Source of the DNA: Fluviicola sp.
GTDB taxonomy: Bacteria > Bacteroidota > Bacteroidia > Flavobacteriales_D > Crocinitomicaceae
Direction of reading: 5' to 3'
DNA length: 64,000 nucleotides
Assembly: GCA_029866325.1 (NCBI GenBank)
Contig: JARWZO010000019.1
Location: 310,001 to 374,000 of the forward strand
Part shown: positions 16,488 to 26,092 of the stretch, piece by piece
Layout: each line of letters starts with the position of its first letter
Numbering within the stretch: position 1 is the stretch's first letter
Notes under the pieces: model-generated
Told to the model about the DNA's origin: nothing
The model's input: only the letters and a program-made list of their open reading frames with translations
Database searches by the model: none
Made by a program: the position numbers and the translations under genes

Positions 16488-17792
16488 ATGGAAGACTTTA
16501 CTAACAATCAAAACGATTCTATTCCTGAAGGATTAGAATTCAACGAAAGCTACATGACTCAAGCTTTCGAGATGTACGATGCTGCCAAGAAATCGCGCAA
16601 ACGCCGGTTGTTTATTTGGTTTTGGCGTTCTTCGCTGGGCTTTGCTGCCATTACCGGTATTTCCATTGGAATTTATTTCGCTACACGCGCGGATGAACCT
16701 ACCAGTCAACGAATTCCTGAAACAGCCAAGCATTCCTCTCACAAACAACAGGTTGAATCTACTACTTCAACCTATGGAAAAAAGATCTTGAAGCAGCACG
16801 AAACAAATCAGGCGCAGAAAGCTCTTACGGCAAGCACGACTTCTTCGGAATCAACTCGTGCAACACAAGCCAACAACAACAACAACAACAACCGTAATCA
16901 GAATGGATCAACGTTCGGATCGAATTCAATCGGTACTCCATTGATCGGACAGAACTCTGGAGCTACTCCTCCGTTATCCGCCGGACGTTTTTTAATGTCG
17001 TTATTGAATAGTTCGGGATCACCGCTTTCCAATGCTTTAACCGATCCTGATCGTTTAGCTGACCGAACCAACTCGCCTGATTTAGCGGATAGTGCGGACC
17101 TAAGTAATCGCCCGAACGATTCCGTGCCGGTAATCACCGATAGTTTAACAGCGAATGAAGTTCCTGCAGCTGTCGATTCAGCAGCTTTTAGAAACCGGTT
17201 CGTCAACACGAGTAATCACCACATTTACATGAACTTGGGAGTGAATACCTTGTTTGGAATTTCGGAATTGAAAAACTCCTTCAATATGCGCGAATCGTTT
17301 GGATTGGGATACGATTACACCATCAACAAGCTGTTTTTTGTGAGTATCAATGCCGAATACCATTCCATTTCCAAGATCAATTATTACCGCTACATCGGTG
17401 AAAACACCAAGAGTTCAGCTTCAAGCACGTATTTTACCAAAACTACGCTGAAGTATCTGTCACTGGATCCGAAAATCGGGGTAACCTTTGGGAAACGACA
17501 TTCGGCAACGTTGGGTATGGGATTTGAATACCTGATCAAAGACAAAGACCCGAAATATGAGGTGAAAGGATACACCAATTCGGTATCAAGTATGCCTTCC
17601 GATTATTATTCGACCTTTAATCAGTTCAATGTTTTCGCCAGTATCGGTTACGGCTTTCGTTTCTCTAAAAACGCCAGCCTTTTCGCAACTTACCATTACG
17701 GTTTTTCAGACATTACCCGCAACATGGGTTTGGAAAACACGTTTGATCGCAATAGCAGATTGCAGTTGTTGCTGAGGGTAAAGTTGTATTGA
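16488..17792 (+). CDS. Dual membrane-spanning anti-sigma-like protein with C-terminal beta-barrel domain
   Basis: The 434-residue protein has a short cytoplasmic N-terminus (1-40, acidic then KKSRKRR), one transmembrane helix (about 41-64) and a long Ser/Thr/Asn-rich disordered linker (about 65-240, including a run of Asn at 129-134). The C-terminal domain (about 243-434) has alternating beta-strands typical of outer-membrane barrels (HHIYMNLGVNTLFG, LFFVSINAEYHSISKINYYRY, SIGYGFRFSKNASLFATYHYGF, ending LLLRVKLY). This order matches the Dma proteins described in Bacteroides thetaiotaomicron, which span both membranes and hold an ECF sigma factor at the inner membrane. It directly follows an ECF sigma gene, as expected for its anti-sigma partner. 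The assignment is by architecture, not sequence search. Confidence 0.75.
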   Translation: MEDFTNNQNDSIPEGLEFNESYMTQAFEMYDAAKKSRKRRLFIWFWRSSLGFAAITGISIGIYFATRADEPTSQRIPETAKHSSHKQQVESTTSTYGKKILKQHETNQAQKALTASTTSSESTRATQANNNNNNNRNQNGSTFGSNSIGTPLIGQNSGATPPLSAGRFLMSLLNSSGSPLSNALTDPDRLADRTNSPDLADSADLSNRPNDSVPVITDSLTANEVPAAVDSAAFRNRFVNTSNHHIYMNLGVNTLFGISELKNSFNMRESFGLGYDYTINKLFFVSINAEYHSISKINYYRYIGENTKSSASSTYFTKTTLKYLSLDPKIGVTFGKRHSATLGMGFEYLIKDKDPKYEVKGYTNSVSSMPSDYYSTFNQFNVFASIGYGFRFSKNASLFATYHYGFSDITRNMGLENTFDRNSRLQLLLRVKLY

Positions 17793-17861
17793 TTTCGGGA
17801 TTAATCGATACTAAATGGCAAGATTCTTGAAAAGGCGAACATCGTTTTGTAATTTTCAGAC

Positions 17862-20800
17862 ATGAAATGGTTTCGCTTTCTCAAACGAAAAAAATTCTGG
17901 AAACGGGTTTTTATTTACTTGGTACTACTTCCGGTGTTCTTGTTTAGCATCTTGATTCTGGTGCTCTATTGGAAACAAGACGCTATTGTTCAGGATTTAC
18001 TCACTACCTTAAACAAAGATTTTAAAGGTGAAATCCGGATCAAGGGCAGTCATATTTCTCCGTTCGAGAATTTCCCTTACATCTCAATCGATTTGGAAGG
18101 TGTTGAGATTTACGAAGCTAAAAAAGACACCAATCACCCCATTCTGAAAGTACAGGATGTGTATGTCGGTTTTAATCTTTTCTCCATTGTTTCAGGTAAA
18201 ACGGACATCAAAACCATCAAGGCAAAAACCGGGAAAATTTTTCTGACGCAGCACAAAGACGGAAGTTTCAACATTGCCAACGCGCTTAGTTCACCGAAAC
18301 CAATTGCCAATCCGAAAGAAGAATTTCACCTCGATCTGCAATCAATTCAACTGGAAGACATTGAAATCCGAAAGCTGAACGAAGCCAATAATTTACTAGT
18401 GGATGTGCTGGTAAAAAATGCCAGTAGTTCATTTAAAACATCCGGCGGACATACCAATGCCACGCTCGACAGCAAGTTTGTGATGAGTATTTTGCGAGAT
18501 AACAAACCAACCGTTATTCGTGAGAAACACATTGATTTTGAAACGGAGATCGATTTCAACGAAAAAAAGCATACTGCTCGCATTTCACCAACTGAAGTGC
18601 ACCTCGAAAATGCTTTTTTTGGAATGGAAGGCTCGTTTGATGTGTTGGACGACATGAATCTCAACCTCAATTTCAAGGGCGATAAACCCAATTTCAACCT
18701 GTTCATTGCACTGGCACCACCCGAACTCATTAAAGTATTCGAACAGTACGAAAACCGTGGGAAATTGTATTTCAAAGCCAGTGTGAAAGGAAAATCAATC
18801 AATGGACATTCGCCGGCTATTCGTGCCGATTTCGGTTGCAAAAATGCTTTTTTCAACAACGAAGAAACCCACAAGAAAGTGGATGGTATTCGGTTTAAAG
18901 GGCATTTCACCAACGGTGCTAAACGCAGTGCCGAAACCATGGAGTTTGCCATTGCCGATTTCAGCGCCAAACCCGAAACGGGGAAATTTACCGGATTCAT
19001 TAAGGTGAAGAACTTTATTGCACCCAATATCCACATGCAGCTGGTTTCTGATTTTAACCTCGATTTTCTGGCCAAATTTGTCAATTCTGCCGATCTGAAA
19101 GGTCTAAAAGGCGGTGTGAAGCTCACGATGAACTTCCGCGACATCATTGATCTGAACAATCCTGAGCGCAGCATTCGAAGACTCAATGAATCGTATTACA
19201 GCAAATTGGAAGTCAAAAACTTGCGTTTCAACAGTAAAAAAATCCCGTATCCCATCAAAGACATTGATCTGCTGGCAGAAGTAAATGGACATGCAGCTAC
19301 GCTTAATTATTGCAACATTCGTGTTGGAAACACCGATCTGCACATTGACGGTTCGGTGAGTGATTTACCGGCAATTGTACACCACACGGATCTTCCGGTT
19401 ACAACACACCTCAACATTCAATCGCGTTTACTGGATTTGCATGAACTTACCAAAACAGAAAAAGAGCAAGCGGCGGCGGTAGATGAACAGTTGGAAGACC
19501 TGCGTTTAAAATTGTCGTTTGTCACTTCGGCCCGCAACCTCACCGAATCGCCCAACTTGCCGGTTGGTGAATTTTATATCGACGACCTGTACGCCAAAAT
19601 GAAGCATTATCCGCACAAGTTACACGACTTTCATGCCGATGTGATTATCAAGGAAAACGATTTTAATGTGGTGGATTTTACGGGTCAGATTGACAAAAGT
19701 GACTTTCATTTTTCGGGTGGTTTGCAGAACTACAATATGTGGTTTGATGAAAAACTCAATGGCGATACGCGCGTGGATTTTGATCTGACATCCAACATGC
19801 TCAAACTGGAAGATTTGTTTGTTTACAAAGGAGAGAATTTTGTACCCGAAGATTACCGTCACGAAGAATTGGATCAGTTAAAATTACACGGAAATGCCCA
19901 ACTTCATTTCAATCACGGTTTAAAATCCACCGATTTGCAATTGGATCGTTTCAGCGCAAAAATGAAAATGCACCATTCGCGCATCGAACACATGAAGGGT
20001 CGCATCCACTTCGAAGACGAGCATTTGATGGTGCAACACCTCGACACAAAAATAGGTCGCAGTTCTATGTTGGTAGATCTCAATTATTACCTCGGAAAAA
20101 ACGAAGCCATTCGCAAGCGCGATAATTTGCTGAAGATTAAAGCTTCCAGACTCGATTTTGATGAGTTGATGAATTACAACACAAGTAATGGCGCTAAATC
20201 GACCGCTGAGCCTGCTGTTGTTGACCACGATAAAGGATTCAGCATTTACGATCTTCCGTTTCCGGAAATGCATTATGAACTGCACATTGATCATTTGAAT
20301 TATCACAAATATCACTTAGCAGCCATCGATGCCAAGATGCACAGTAAAACCAACCATTACCTGTACATTGATAAACTGAACATGCATGCTGCGGGTGGTG
20401 AATTTAAAATCAACGGTTATTTCTCGGGAATCGATAAACAACACATTTATTTCCGCCCTACCATCACGATGAAACACGTAAATCTGGATCAGCTGTTGTT
20501 TAAGTTCGATAATTTCGGACAGGATCATTTGGTGTCTGAAAACCTGCACGGTCAGCTCTCGGGCACGTTAAAAGGAAAGATTCACATGCATGCCGATATG
20601 ACACCCAAGCTCACCGATTCGGAACTGCACTTGGATATAGAAGTGCTCAAAGGTCGTTTGGAAAATTATGCGCCGATGCACAGTTTAGCCGAGTATTTTC
20701 AGGACAAAAACCTCGATAAAATTCTCTTCGACAGCCTAATCAATCAATTGGATATGAAAAACGGTGTACTGACCATTCCGCGCATGGGAATCAATACATC

Positions 20801-21059
20801 GCTGGGATACATGGAGTTTTCGGGCACGCAAGATATGAATATGAACATGGAATATTACGTAAGTGTTCCGCTAACGATGGTGACGCAAGTGGGCTTTAAA
20901 AAACTCTTTGGTAAGAAAAAGGAAGAAGTTGATCCCGATCAGGAAGACGCTGTAATGTATCGTGATAAAGAGAAAAAAATGCGTTTCATTACTGTAAAAC
21001 TTACGGGGAATGCCGATAATTATTCGGTGAAGTTGTCACGAGAGAAGAAGCATAAGTGA
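17862..21059 (+). CDS. AsmA-like membrane-anchored protein
   Basis: The 1065-residue protein has an N-terminal transmembrane helix (about 15-38) and then a very long periplasmic beta-strand-rich region. It opens with GEIRIKGSHISPFENFPYISIDLEGVEIYE, the usual AsmA-family start, and contains repeated short amphipathic strands throughout (for example VKNLRFNSKKIPYPIKDIDLLAEV). The AsmA C-terminal part is near 870-1010 (GQLSGTLKGKIHMHADMTPKLTDSELHLDIEVLKGRLENYAPMHSL). AsmA-like proteins are thought to bridge the periplasm and move phospholipids to the outer membrane. It is monocistronic, 69 bp after the sigma operon, and ends with a Lys-rich tail. Confidence 0.85.
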   Translation: MKWFRFLKRKKFWKRVFIYLVLLPVFLFSILILVLYWKQDAIVQDLLTTLNKDFKGEIRIKGSHISPFENFPYISIDLEGVEIYEAKKDTNHPILKVQDVYVGFNLFSIVSGKTDIKTIKAKTGKIFLTQHKDGSFNIANALSSPKPIANPKEEFHLDLQSIQLEDIEIRKLNEANNLLVDVLVKNASSSFKTSGGHTNATLDSKFVMSILRDNKPTVIREKHIDFETEIDFNEKKHTARISPTEVHLENAFFGMEGSFDVLDDMNLNLNFKGDKPNFNLFIALAPPELIKVFEQYENRGKLYFKASVKGKSINGHSPAIRADFGCKNAFFNNEETHKKVDGIRFKGHFTNGAKRSAETMEFAIADFSAKPETGKFTGFIKVKNFIAPNIHMQLVSDFNLDFLAKFVNSADLKGLKGGVKLTMNFRDIIDLNNPERSIRRLNESYYSKLEVKNLRFNSKKIPYPIKDIDLLAEVNGHAATLNYCNIRVGNTDLHIDGSVSDLPAIVHHTDLPVTTHLNIQSRLLDLHELTKTEKEQAAAVDEQLEDLRLKLSFVTSARNLTESPNLPVGEFYIDDLYAKMKHYPHKLHDFHADVIIKENDFNVVDFTGQIDKSDFHFSGGLQNYNMWFDEKLNGDTRVDFDLTSNMLKLEDLFVYKGENFVPEDYRHEELDQLKLHGNAQLHFNHGLKSTDLQLDRFSAKMKMHHSRIEHMKGRIHFEDEHLMVQHLDTKIGRSSMLVDLNYYLGKNEAIRKRDNLLKIKASRLDFDELMNYNTSNGAKSTAEPAVVDHDKGFSIYDLPFPEMHYELHIDHLNYHKYHLAAIDAKMHSKTNHYLYIDKLNMHAAGGEFKINGYFSGIDKQHIYFRPTITMKHVNLDQLLFKFDNFGQDHLVSENLHGQLSGTLKGKIHMHADMTPKLTDSELHLDIEVLKGRLENYAPMHSLAEYFQDKNLDKILFDSLINQLDMKNGVLTIPRMGINTSLGYMEFSGTQDMNMNMEYYVSVPLTMVTQVGFKKLFGKKKEEVDPDQEDAVMYRDKEKKMRFITVKLTGNADNYSVKLSREKKHK

Positions 21060-21071
21060 GGAAACGAAACA

Positions 21072-21818
21072 TCATTTCAAAGCTTTCCTTAAACCTCTTG
21101 GCCAGTGTGAATTAATCGGGTAAAATGTTTCATAACTAATTGAAATACCGATGGTTATTTGGTGAGGATTAATCGTAAATGTATTTGTTGAATTCAAATC
21201 AAGGTTGTATCCATACGAAATAGATGGATGCAAATAGATGTAGTGAAAACGATAAACTCCTTTTTCTATTAATTTTTCGTGTCTTTTTTTTCCAAGTTGG
21301 AAATAAGGTGAAATGCCAATTTCCGGACGAATACATTGATCGTTTGTCTGCTTTCCGTTGAAATAATAAACATAATTTGCCCTTATGTAAAGTTGACCTA
21401 TCGTGTAATACAGAAAATCAGAAAATGCAAAAGTGTTATGCGGAGCTACGGTAGAGAATTGCACACGATAAAACGGGGTGAAATCAAGTCCAACCTTCAA
21501 CCCGTTGATTGACCTGTTCAAATAACATTCATTTCCAAGCAAGAGATTCATTTTCTGGGGTGCGGTTTTCATTCTTCCATAGCGCACCCCAACGCCTATA
21601 GACTTTTTGTTGATCAATTGAATTTTGAGTGATACATCAACCGCATTTTGAGGGAAATTAAACCCAGAGAAGAGTTCAAACGGATAGGTTCGTTTCCATG
21701 GTTGAGCTTTTCTTTTCACAATAGAATCTTGAGCATAAACGGTTCTGCAACCGAATAACGAAACAAACACTAGTAAAAAAAGCGCTTTCAAACTTTCACA
21801 AAATTGAACCGAATACAA
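21072..21818 (-). CDS. Secreted, barrel-like protein of unknown function
   Basis: The 248-residue protein has a probable signal peptide (about 1-30, ending VYAQD; a Cys at 24 is not in a good lipobox). Strand-rich segments follow: YPFELFSGFNFPQNAVDVSLKIQLI, SIGVGVRYGRMK, LYIRANYVYYF and HQITIGISISYETFY. Family not recognised; a small outer-membrane barrel is the best guess. It starts 13 bp after the stop of the 21832 gene, so the two are co-transcribed. Base composition is AT-rich, like the rest of the block. Confidence 0.55.
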   Translation of the reverse strand: MYSVQFCESLKALFLLVFVSLFGCRTVYAQDSIVKRKAQPWKRTYPFELFSGFNFPQNAVDVSLKIQLINKKSIGVGVRYGRMKTAPQKMNLLLGNECYLNRSINGLKVGLDFTPFYRVQFSTVAPHNTFAFSDFLYYTIGQLYIRANYVYYFNGKQTNDQCIRPEIGISPYFQLGKKRHEKLIEKGVYRFHYIYLHPSISYGYNLDLNSTNTFTINPHQITIGISISYETFYPINSHWPRGLRKALK

Positions 21819-21831
21819 CCATAAACCAACC

Positions 21832-23253
21832 TCATTTTTTAATCAACTCTCCTTTTTCATTGAATAATAAACACGCAAACGGTACCGTAAAATCACTTGA
21901 GAAGATCCCTAAATTTTTATCAAGAACATGAGCTCCTTCAACTTGATCAGTTTCCAAATGATGCAAAAGAACAGTGCCGTCTGGTAATAAAAACCAAATT
22001 GAGATTGGATTCCTAGAACTTCTTATTTCAAAGAAAACAGCATCATCAAAAAATGTTTTTTCTTTTCGCAAGTTACAACCGCAATTGACTCTTTCAGAGG
22101 TTGCAATCGCCTTTTTCACATCAAATGATCGTTGATTCTCTGCAGTTTCATACCTTTTTAAACTTTCAACATATTTATCGTGTTTTCCCCATTCTTCTGG
22201 TGTTTTGTTGATATTGAGAATGTTGTATTCGTTGATTGCAGCATTATTAAAGAAATAAATATCAAGTGTTGCACTTTTGTCATTTTCTAAATACTCGGTA
22301 ATAAAATCCAATGACTGTACTTTATTTAAAACCGCTTGATAGTTCGTTTTGATACTGTCTCTTGAATAAATTGAATTTTCGACTACTGACGCAAGAAACT
22401 GAATTTGAACATTTGACAACATGTGCTTATTTCTCAATGTGATTTTTAGTGTCTTTGGTTCACCCCCAATGTAGCGCCCTCTACCATACACTTCTTCAGA
22501 TGAAATAATGTCAAAATCGGTTGATAGTTCTGAAATTTCTTTTTCGTAAGAATATGCGCTCAACTTATAGAGTTTTTTCATGTTGTCTTCTATCGTCTGA
22601 TTGACAATGTGTTTCAGTAAATCGTTTCCAAACAACGGTTCTTTTATCTTGTTTTTTTGTTTAAACAGTTCTTTCAATTGCTTATCAACAGCAAAACTAT
22701 ATACAGTGTTATTTGACTGATCTACAAACGGAAAGAGATAACCGCCAACACTTTTTCTTGATGTAAAATGGTGTATCATTTCATTGTTGCTATACATCAA
22801 AATCTCATACTCATACCGATATGAATTATGCATGGTGTAACAACAACCTTGTGATAAATAATCGTTTAATGCTGATTTGTAGGTCCCAATATTCGCGAGT
22901 TCCTTAAATAGGAGTTCCTTTTGTTTATCATTCCAATCAATCTTATTCTGGTAGAATCCATCATACAGTTTCAGCATGTCGTTTGGATTGTTTAAGATGT
23001 AATTCGTGTCAATTCCAAATTTAGTTAGTAACTGCTCTTCGGTATCAAATTGGGTTAATGCTGAATACAATTTAGCTATTTCGTCCTTATCGCTTAAAAG
23101 GAGGGTGTCTGAACAATAAATCACTTCGTCATCGTCGATAAAACTCTGACTCTGATAGGTGTTTTTAGCCACTATTATCTTTTCGGGAAGAGACTGCCCT
23201 TGAACCGCAAAAACGATAATTGTCAAGATAACAAGTAACGCCATATTTTTCAT
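21832..23253 (-). CDS. Secreted protein of unknown function
   Basis: From the preferred start (MKNMALLVILTIIVFAVQGQ, ATG 23251-23253) the protein has 473 residues with a signal peptide. The frame is open 37 codons further upstream, but that part (MLNYVPKTSKVIGFKK) is not a secretion signal. The mature part is Asp/Asn/Lys/Tyr-rich with no repeats or known motifs that I recognise. A Cys pair (GCCYTM) and a CGCNL segment may form disulfides. The C-terminal half (WFLLPDGTVLLHHLETD...) suggests a beta-rich domain. It is upstream of and coupled to the 21072 gene. Confidence 0.5.
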   Translation of the reverse strand: MKNMALLVILTIIVFAVQGQSLPEKIIVAKNTYQSQSFIDDDEVIYCSDTLLLSDKDEIAKLYSALTQFDTEEQLLTKFGIDTNYILNNPNDMLKLYDGFYQNKIDWNDKQKELLFKELANIGTYKSALNDYLSQGCCYTMHNSYRYEYEILMYSNNEMIHHFTSRKSVGGYLFPFVDQSNNTVYSFAVDKQLKELFKQKNKIKEPLFGNDLLKHIVNQTIEDNMKKLYKLSAYSYEKEISELSTDFDIISSEEVYGRGRYIGGEPKTLKITLRNKHMLSNVQIQFLASVVENSIYSRDSIKTNYQAVLNKVQSLDFITEYLENDKSATLDIYFFNNAAINEYNILNINKTPEEWGKHDKYVESLKRYETAENQRSFDVKKAIATSERVNCGCNLRKEKTFFDDAVFFEIRSSRNPISIWFLLPDGTVLLHHLETDQVEGAHVLDKNLGIFSSDFTVPFACLLFNEKGELIKK

Positions 23254-23387
23254 CCCAATTGAATGCAACGAATACCGTTTCACATAGCGAAAGTCTTCCG
23301 TTGGCGCTTGATTATATTTCTTAAATCCTATCACTTTTGACGTTTTCGGAACATAGTTGAGCATATTGATCGTGGAATAAGGTTCAT

Positions 23388-23858
23388 TTAAAAAAACTCC
23401 TTAAGCTCTTTCACAAAATTGATATTCAAGGCATTCAGATCATCAGCATATTCATAGAATTGTTGGTCGAGTTCATTCCAAACTTCATTTGCCGTAGCTT
23501 CTATCTGTTCAACTAATTCATTTCTTTCGTCTCTGTCTTGCGGAACTTTTTTCTCCGGAAACTGATCAATGGCTTTTTGTAAAATGTCAGCCGTTGTGTT
23601 TGCTCCTATTCGTTTCAATGATTCGATTGTCTGATGTGCATATTCACCACTTGAATTTATGAAATACTGATTAAAACCACCATTGTTGACTTCTCTCTCT
23701 AAACATTGTATGTAATAAAACAATTTTTGAGGTTCGGTCAACGTATCCATTTCGTCTCCATACGAGCACAATTCTCCAATGAAATTATCCAATTCAATAA
23801 TGCTGCCGTTGGTGTCATCGGAAGAGAGTAAGGTTTCTAGATGTTTGATTCGTGTCAT
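23388..23858 (-). CDS. DMP19/DUF4375-type protein
   Basis: The 156-residue, acidic, helical cytoplasmic protein contains the characteristic core KLFYYIQCLEREVNNGGFNQYF, then NSSGEYAHQTIESLKRIGA and the NELDQQFYEYADDLN tail. This matches DMP19 (DNA-mimic)-like/DUF4375 proteins, common in Bacteroidota and often found near toxin-immunity or defence loci. Function here is not established. It lies in the accessory block, between the interrupted gene and the secreted unknowns. Confidence 0.7.
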   Translation of the reverse strand: MTRIKHLETLLSSDDTNGSIIELDNFIGELCSYGDEMDTLTEPQKLFYYIQCLEREVNNGGFNQYFINSSGEYAHQTIESLKRIGANTTADILQKAIDQFPEKKVPQDRDERNELVEQIEATANEVWNELDQQFYEYADDLNALNINFVKELKEFF

Positions 23859-23947
23859 GGATGATCATTTTTAACGTAGACAAGATACGGAAGTTTGGGA
23901 GAAGTGTGGTTGAAGGTTTGTGCTTCGTGAAGTAAAATCCACGTTAA

Positions 23948-24061
23948 CTACATTTTGCCCCCTTTACTCATGATGTTTCCTTCTTTATCGTAAATCGTCA
24001 GGTAATCATCATTGTACATGCGACTCGTCACACCAAGTTTATCCAATAAGATATTCGCTTT
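23948..24061 (-). pseudogene. In-frame 3' continuation of the 24062 gene beyond a TAA codon
   Basis: Directly after the TAA that ends the 24062 frame, the same frame stays open for 37 codons to a TAG at 23948-23950. It encodes KANILLDKLGVTSRMYNDDY, then LTIYDKEGNIMSKGGKM. This reads like ordinary protein: a helix start, then acidic and aromatic strand residues. It has no start of its own near the 5' end; the first ATG is internal, within RMYNDD. The simplest reading is that the TAA is a nonsense mutation (from GAA, CAA or AAA) in a gene of about 165 codons. Confidence 0.45.
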
Positions 24062-24445
24062 TTATCGAGTTATAAGCCACGTTTCATGTTGATCCAGGAA
24101 TTCCCATTCCCAAATTTCAGTTGGAATCTCTTCAATTTCTTTTTTAAACACCAACAATTCATCCTTCATTGAGTCGGTAATCAGCTCCATTCTCACCACT
24201 GTATCAAGACATACAGGCGTGCACGCAAATTGAAGTTCTTCGTACAATTCAGTCAACGGATCAATCAAAACAGGAGCCATTTCCTCCAGCTTCACGGAAT
24301 CGTAAGTGAAGAGAATAAGGGAGTTGATCACATTCGTGAAATAAAAGTCAACGTGTTTGCCGTAATCTGTTTCTTCTATTCCGACGGAAGAATTTTCTGT
24401 TGAGGATACTTTATTTTTGAATAGTGATTTCCAGGTTAGTTTCAT
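24062..24445 (-). CDS. Small acidic protein of unknown function, probably truncated
   Basis: The 127-residue cytoplasmic protein from the ATG MKLTWKSLFKNK is rich in Glu/Asp and aromatic residues (IPTEIWEWEFLDQHETWLITR at the C-terminus). It resembles small immunity-type proteins in composition only. A GTG start 17 codons upstream (24496) would overlap the HEPN gene by 26 bp; the internal ATG leaves a 25-bp gap, which I prefer. The frame continues past its stop for 37 codons, see the next entry. Co-oriented with the HEPN gene. Confidence 0.45.
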   Translation of the reverse strand: MKLTWKSLFKNKVSSTENSSVGIEETDYGKHVDFYFTNVINSLILFTYDSVKLEEMAPVLIDPLTELYEELQFACTPVCLDTVVRMELITDSMKDELLVFKKEIEEIPTEIWEWEFLDQHETWLITR

Positions 24446-24470
24446 TGGGTATTTGTTATATAATCCGTCT

Positions 24471-25898
24471 TTAAAGCATTGCATCATCAATTTCACTTAC
24501 TCCATTAATTTCATTTTCAAGAATTGTTTTGAGTATGTGTCTTAATAAATCTAATGCAATTCCAATTATTTCAATTTCATTAGAGTTCTGAATACTAATT
24601 GTTTTCGTTTTATTAATTCTTTTGGTGTCTCCATGAATAACCGCACTTCTATAATCATATAATTTCTTACATAATTCAAATACTTGCCTTGCATTTAGAT
24701 CTTTAAATTTCGATATTTTACAAATTTGTGCAGCTCGAATCGATAATCGATAAGTTATTTCTGTTTTAGAATCATTAGTTAGCAGACTTTCTAATGCACT
24801 TGTTATATCTAGTATAGTGTCCTCATCACTTTTTCGGATTGAAGCTGAATTCAGCTTTTTAATTGCGAATGATTTATTAACATTCGATAGCTTTTCAAAT
24901 AGCAAATTAAATCTCTCTAACTCATATAGTTTAATAGTTCTAACCTCATCACTCCAACCATAATTCTCAAACTTTTCAGGATATTTTCTTTCTGTAATTA
25001 TGCTCATATCCAAAAGATCAGCATGAAAATTTCTTATAGACTTGGTTGGACTAGTCAAAATTTGTGAATAGCCCGTTTCCACACTAGTACACAATCTAAG
25101 TGTTGCAAAAAGTCTATCCACTGACTCGATTACATTTTGATAAGCACCGATATCGTAAATGGTATTTCCTACAGTGTCAGAATCTGTATTATCAATATTC
25201 CATGATTTTAATAAAAATGCATGAGTAGCAGCCCCAACGACTTTTTCATGCACTGACACCGTATTACTTTTTTTTATATTTCTTGATAATTGTTGTCTTT
25301 CACTTAGTCTTACAATTAGAATAGTGTCAGTTATCTTAAACTCTTCAAAATCAAATTTCGCACATAATATTGGAACAATGATATCAAATTCATACTTATC
25401 AGAAACAATAGAGTTAATGTATAGGGAAAAATAATTATTAAAAATTAGTTCATCAAAATAGAACGAATTGAGATGTATATACGAGTCTACAAACTTTAAT
25501 AGGAAATGAAATGTATATATTCTGCTATAAAACTCTATTATATCATTTTCGGCTCCATCTTTTAGTTTATTGAAATCAAATATTTTGAAATACCTTTTTA
25601 AATAAACTGTTTCTCGGAAAAATTCATGATATTTTTTCCATGATTCAATATCCAAAAACTTATTGTCTTTTAAAAGAATTTTTGAATAATCTCTTTTTTG
25701 AAAATTACTTAAATAAAATGATGGTAGTCCGTTGTCAAAATACGATATCGATGCATAATCACTGTGATAATCAAAATGGAAACTCCAGCCTTTGTTTTTA
25801 TCATCTTCAACTTTCAGCCTAATTATTTCTAAACCATCTAATAAGCAGGTTTTTAGCAGATTATTAAATTTCTCGATATCTATGTCATTATTTTTCAT
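24471..25898 (-). CDS. HEPN-domain protein (ApeA-like C-terminal domain), candidate defence RNase
   Basis: The 475-residue protein has no signal peptide. The N-terminal 200 residues are Phe/Tyr/Asp-rich and of unknown fold. The C-terminal part (about 320-460) is helical and looks like an Apea-like HEPN domain, with ITSALESLLTNDSKTEITYRLSIRAAQ leading to the RX4H motif R417-SAVI-H422 in YDYRSAVIHG. This motif forms the active site of HEPN ribonucleases in many anti-phage and toxin systems. Codon use is markedly more AT-rich than the flanking accC and AsmA genes, which suggests acquisition by transfer. An imperfect -7 box (TATATTTC, 25915-25922) lies upstream. Whether it acts in defence is inference. 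Confidence 0.65.
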   Translation of the reverse strand: MKNNDIDIEKFNNLLKTCLLDGLEIIRLKVEDDKNKGWSFHFDYHSDYASISYFDNGLPSFYLSNFQKRDYSKILLKDNKFLDIESWKKYHEFFRETVYLKRYFKIFDFNKLKDGAENDIIEFYSRIYTFHFLLKFVDSYIHLNSFYFDELIFNNYFSLYINSIVSDKYEFDIIVPILCAKFDFEEFKITDTILIVRLSERQQLSRNIKKSNTVSVHEKVVGAATHAFLLKSWNIDNTDSDTVGNTIYDIGAYQNVIESVDRLFATLRLCTSVETGYSQILTSPTKSIRNFHADLLDMSIITERKYPEKFENYGWSDEVRTIKLYELERFNLLFEKLSNVNKSFAIKKLNSASIRKSDEDTILDITSALESLLTNDSKTEITYRLSIRAAQICKISKFKDLNARQVFELCKKLYDYRSAVIHGDTKRINKTKTISIQNSNEIEIIGIALDLLRHILKTILENEINGVSEIDDAML

Positions 25899-26092
25899 TT
25901 AGTAGTCGTGTTGAGAAATATATCACATAAGGTTTTGCTGCTAACTGCAGGCAGGGTTTTACCACCGAAGTTCATCGCAAAACCGGAATTGGTTCTTTAG
26001 AATGTCACCTCCCATTTCATCACCAGCCGCGGTTGGTTCTTCCCATCCTCAAGGAGGGAAGTAGTTTCATCTCTAAATCAAAGCTTCCAATC

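Noticed and set aside
18347-19186. 279-codon open frame on the minus strand inside the AsmA-like gene
   Set aside because: It lies antisense to a well-supported gene. Its composition is the mirror of the sense codons, and it has no recognisable motif or start region.
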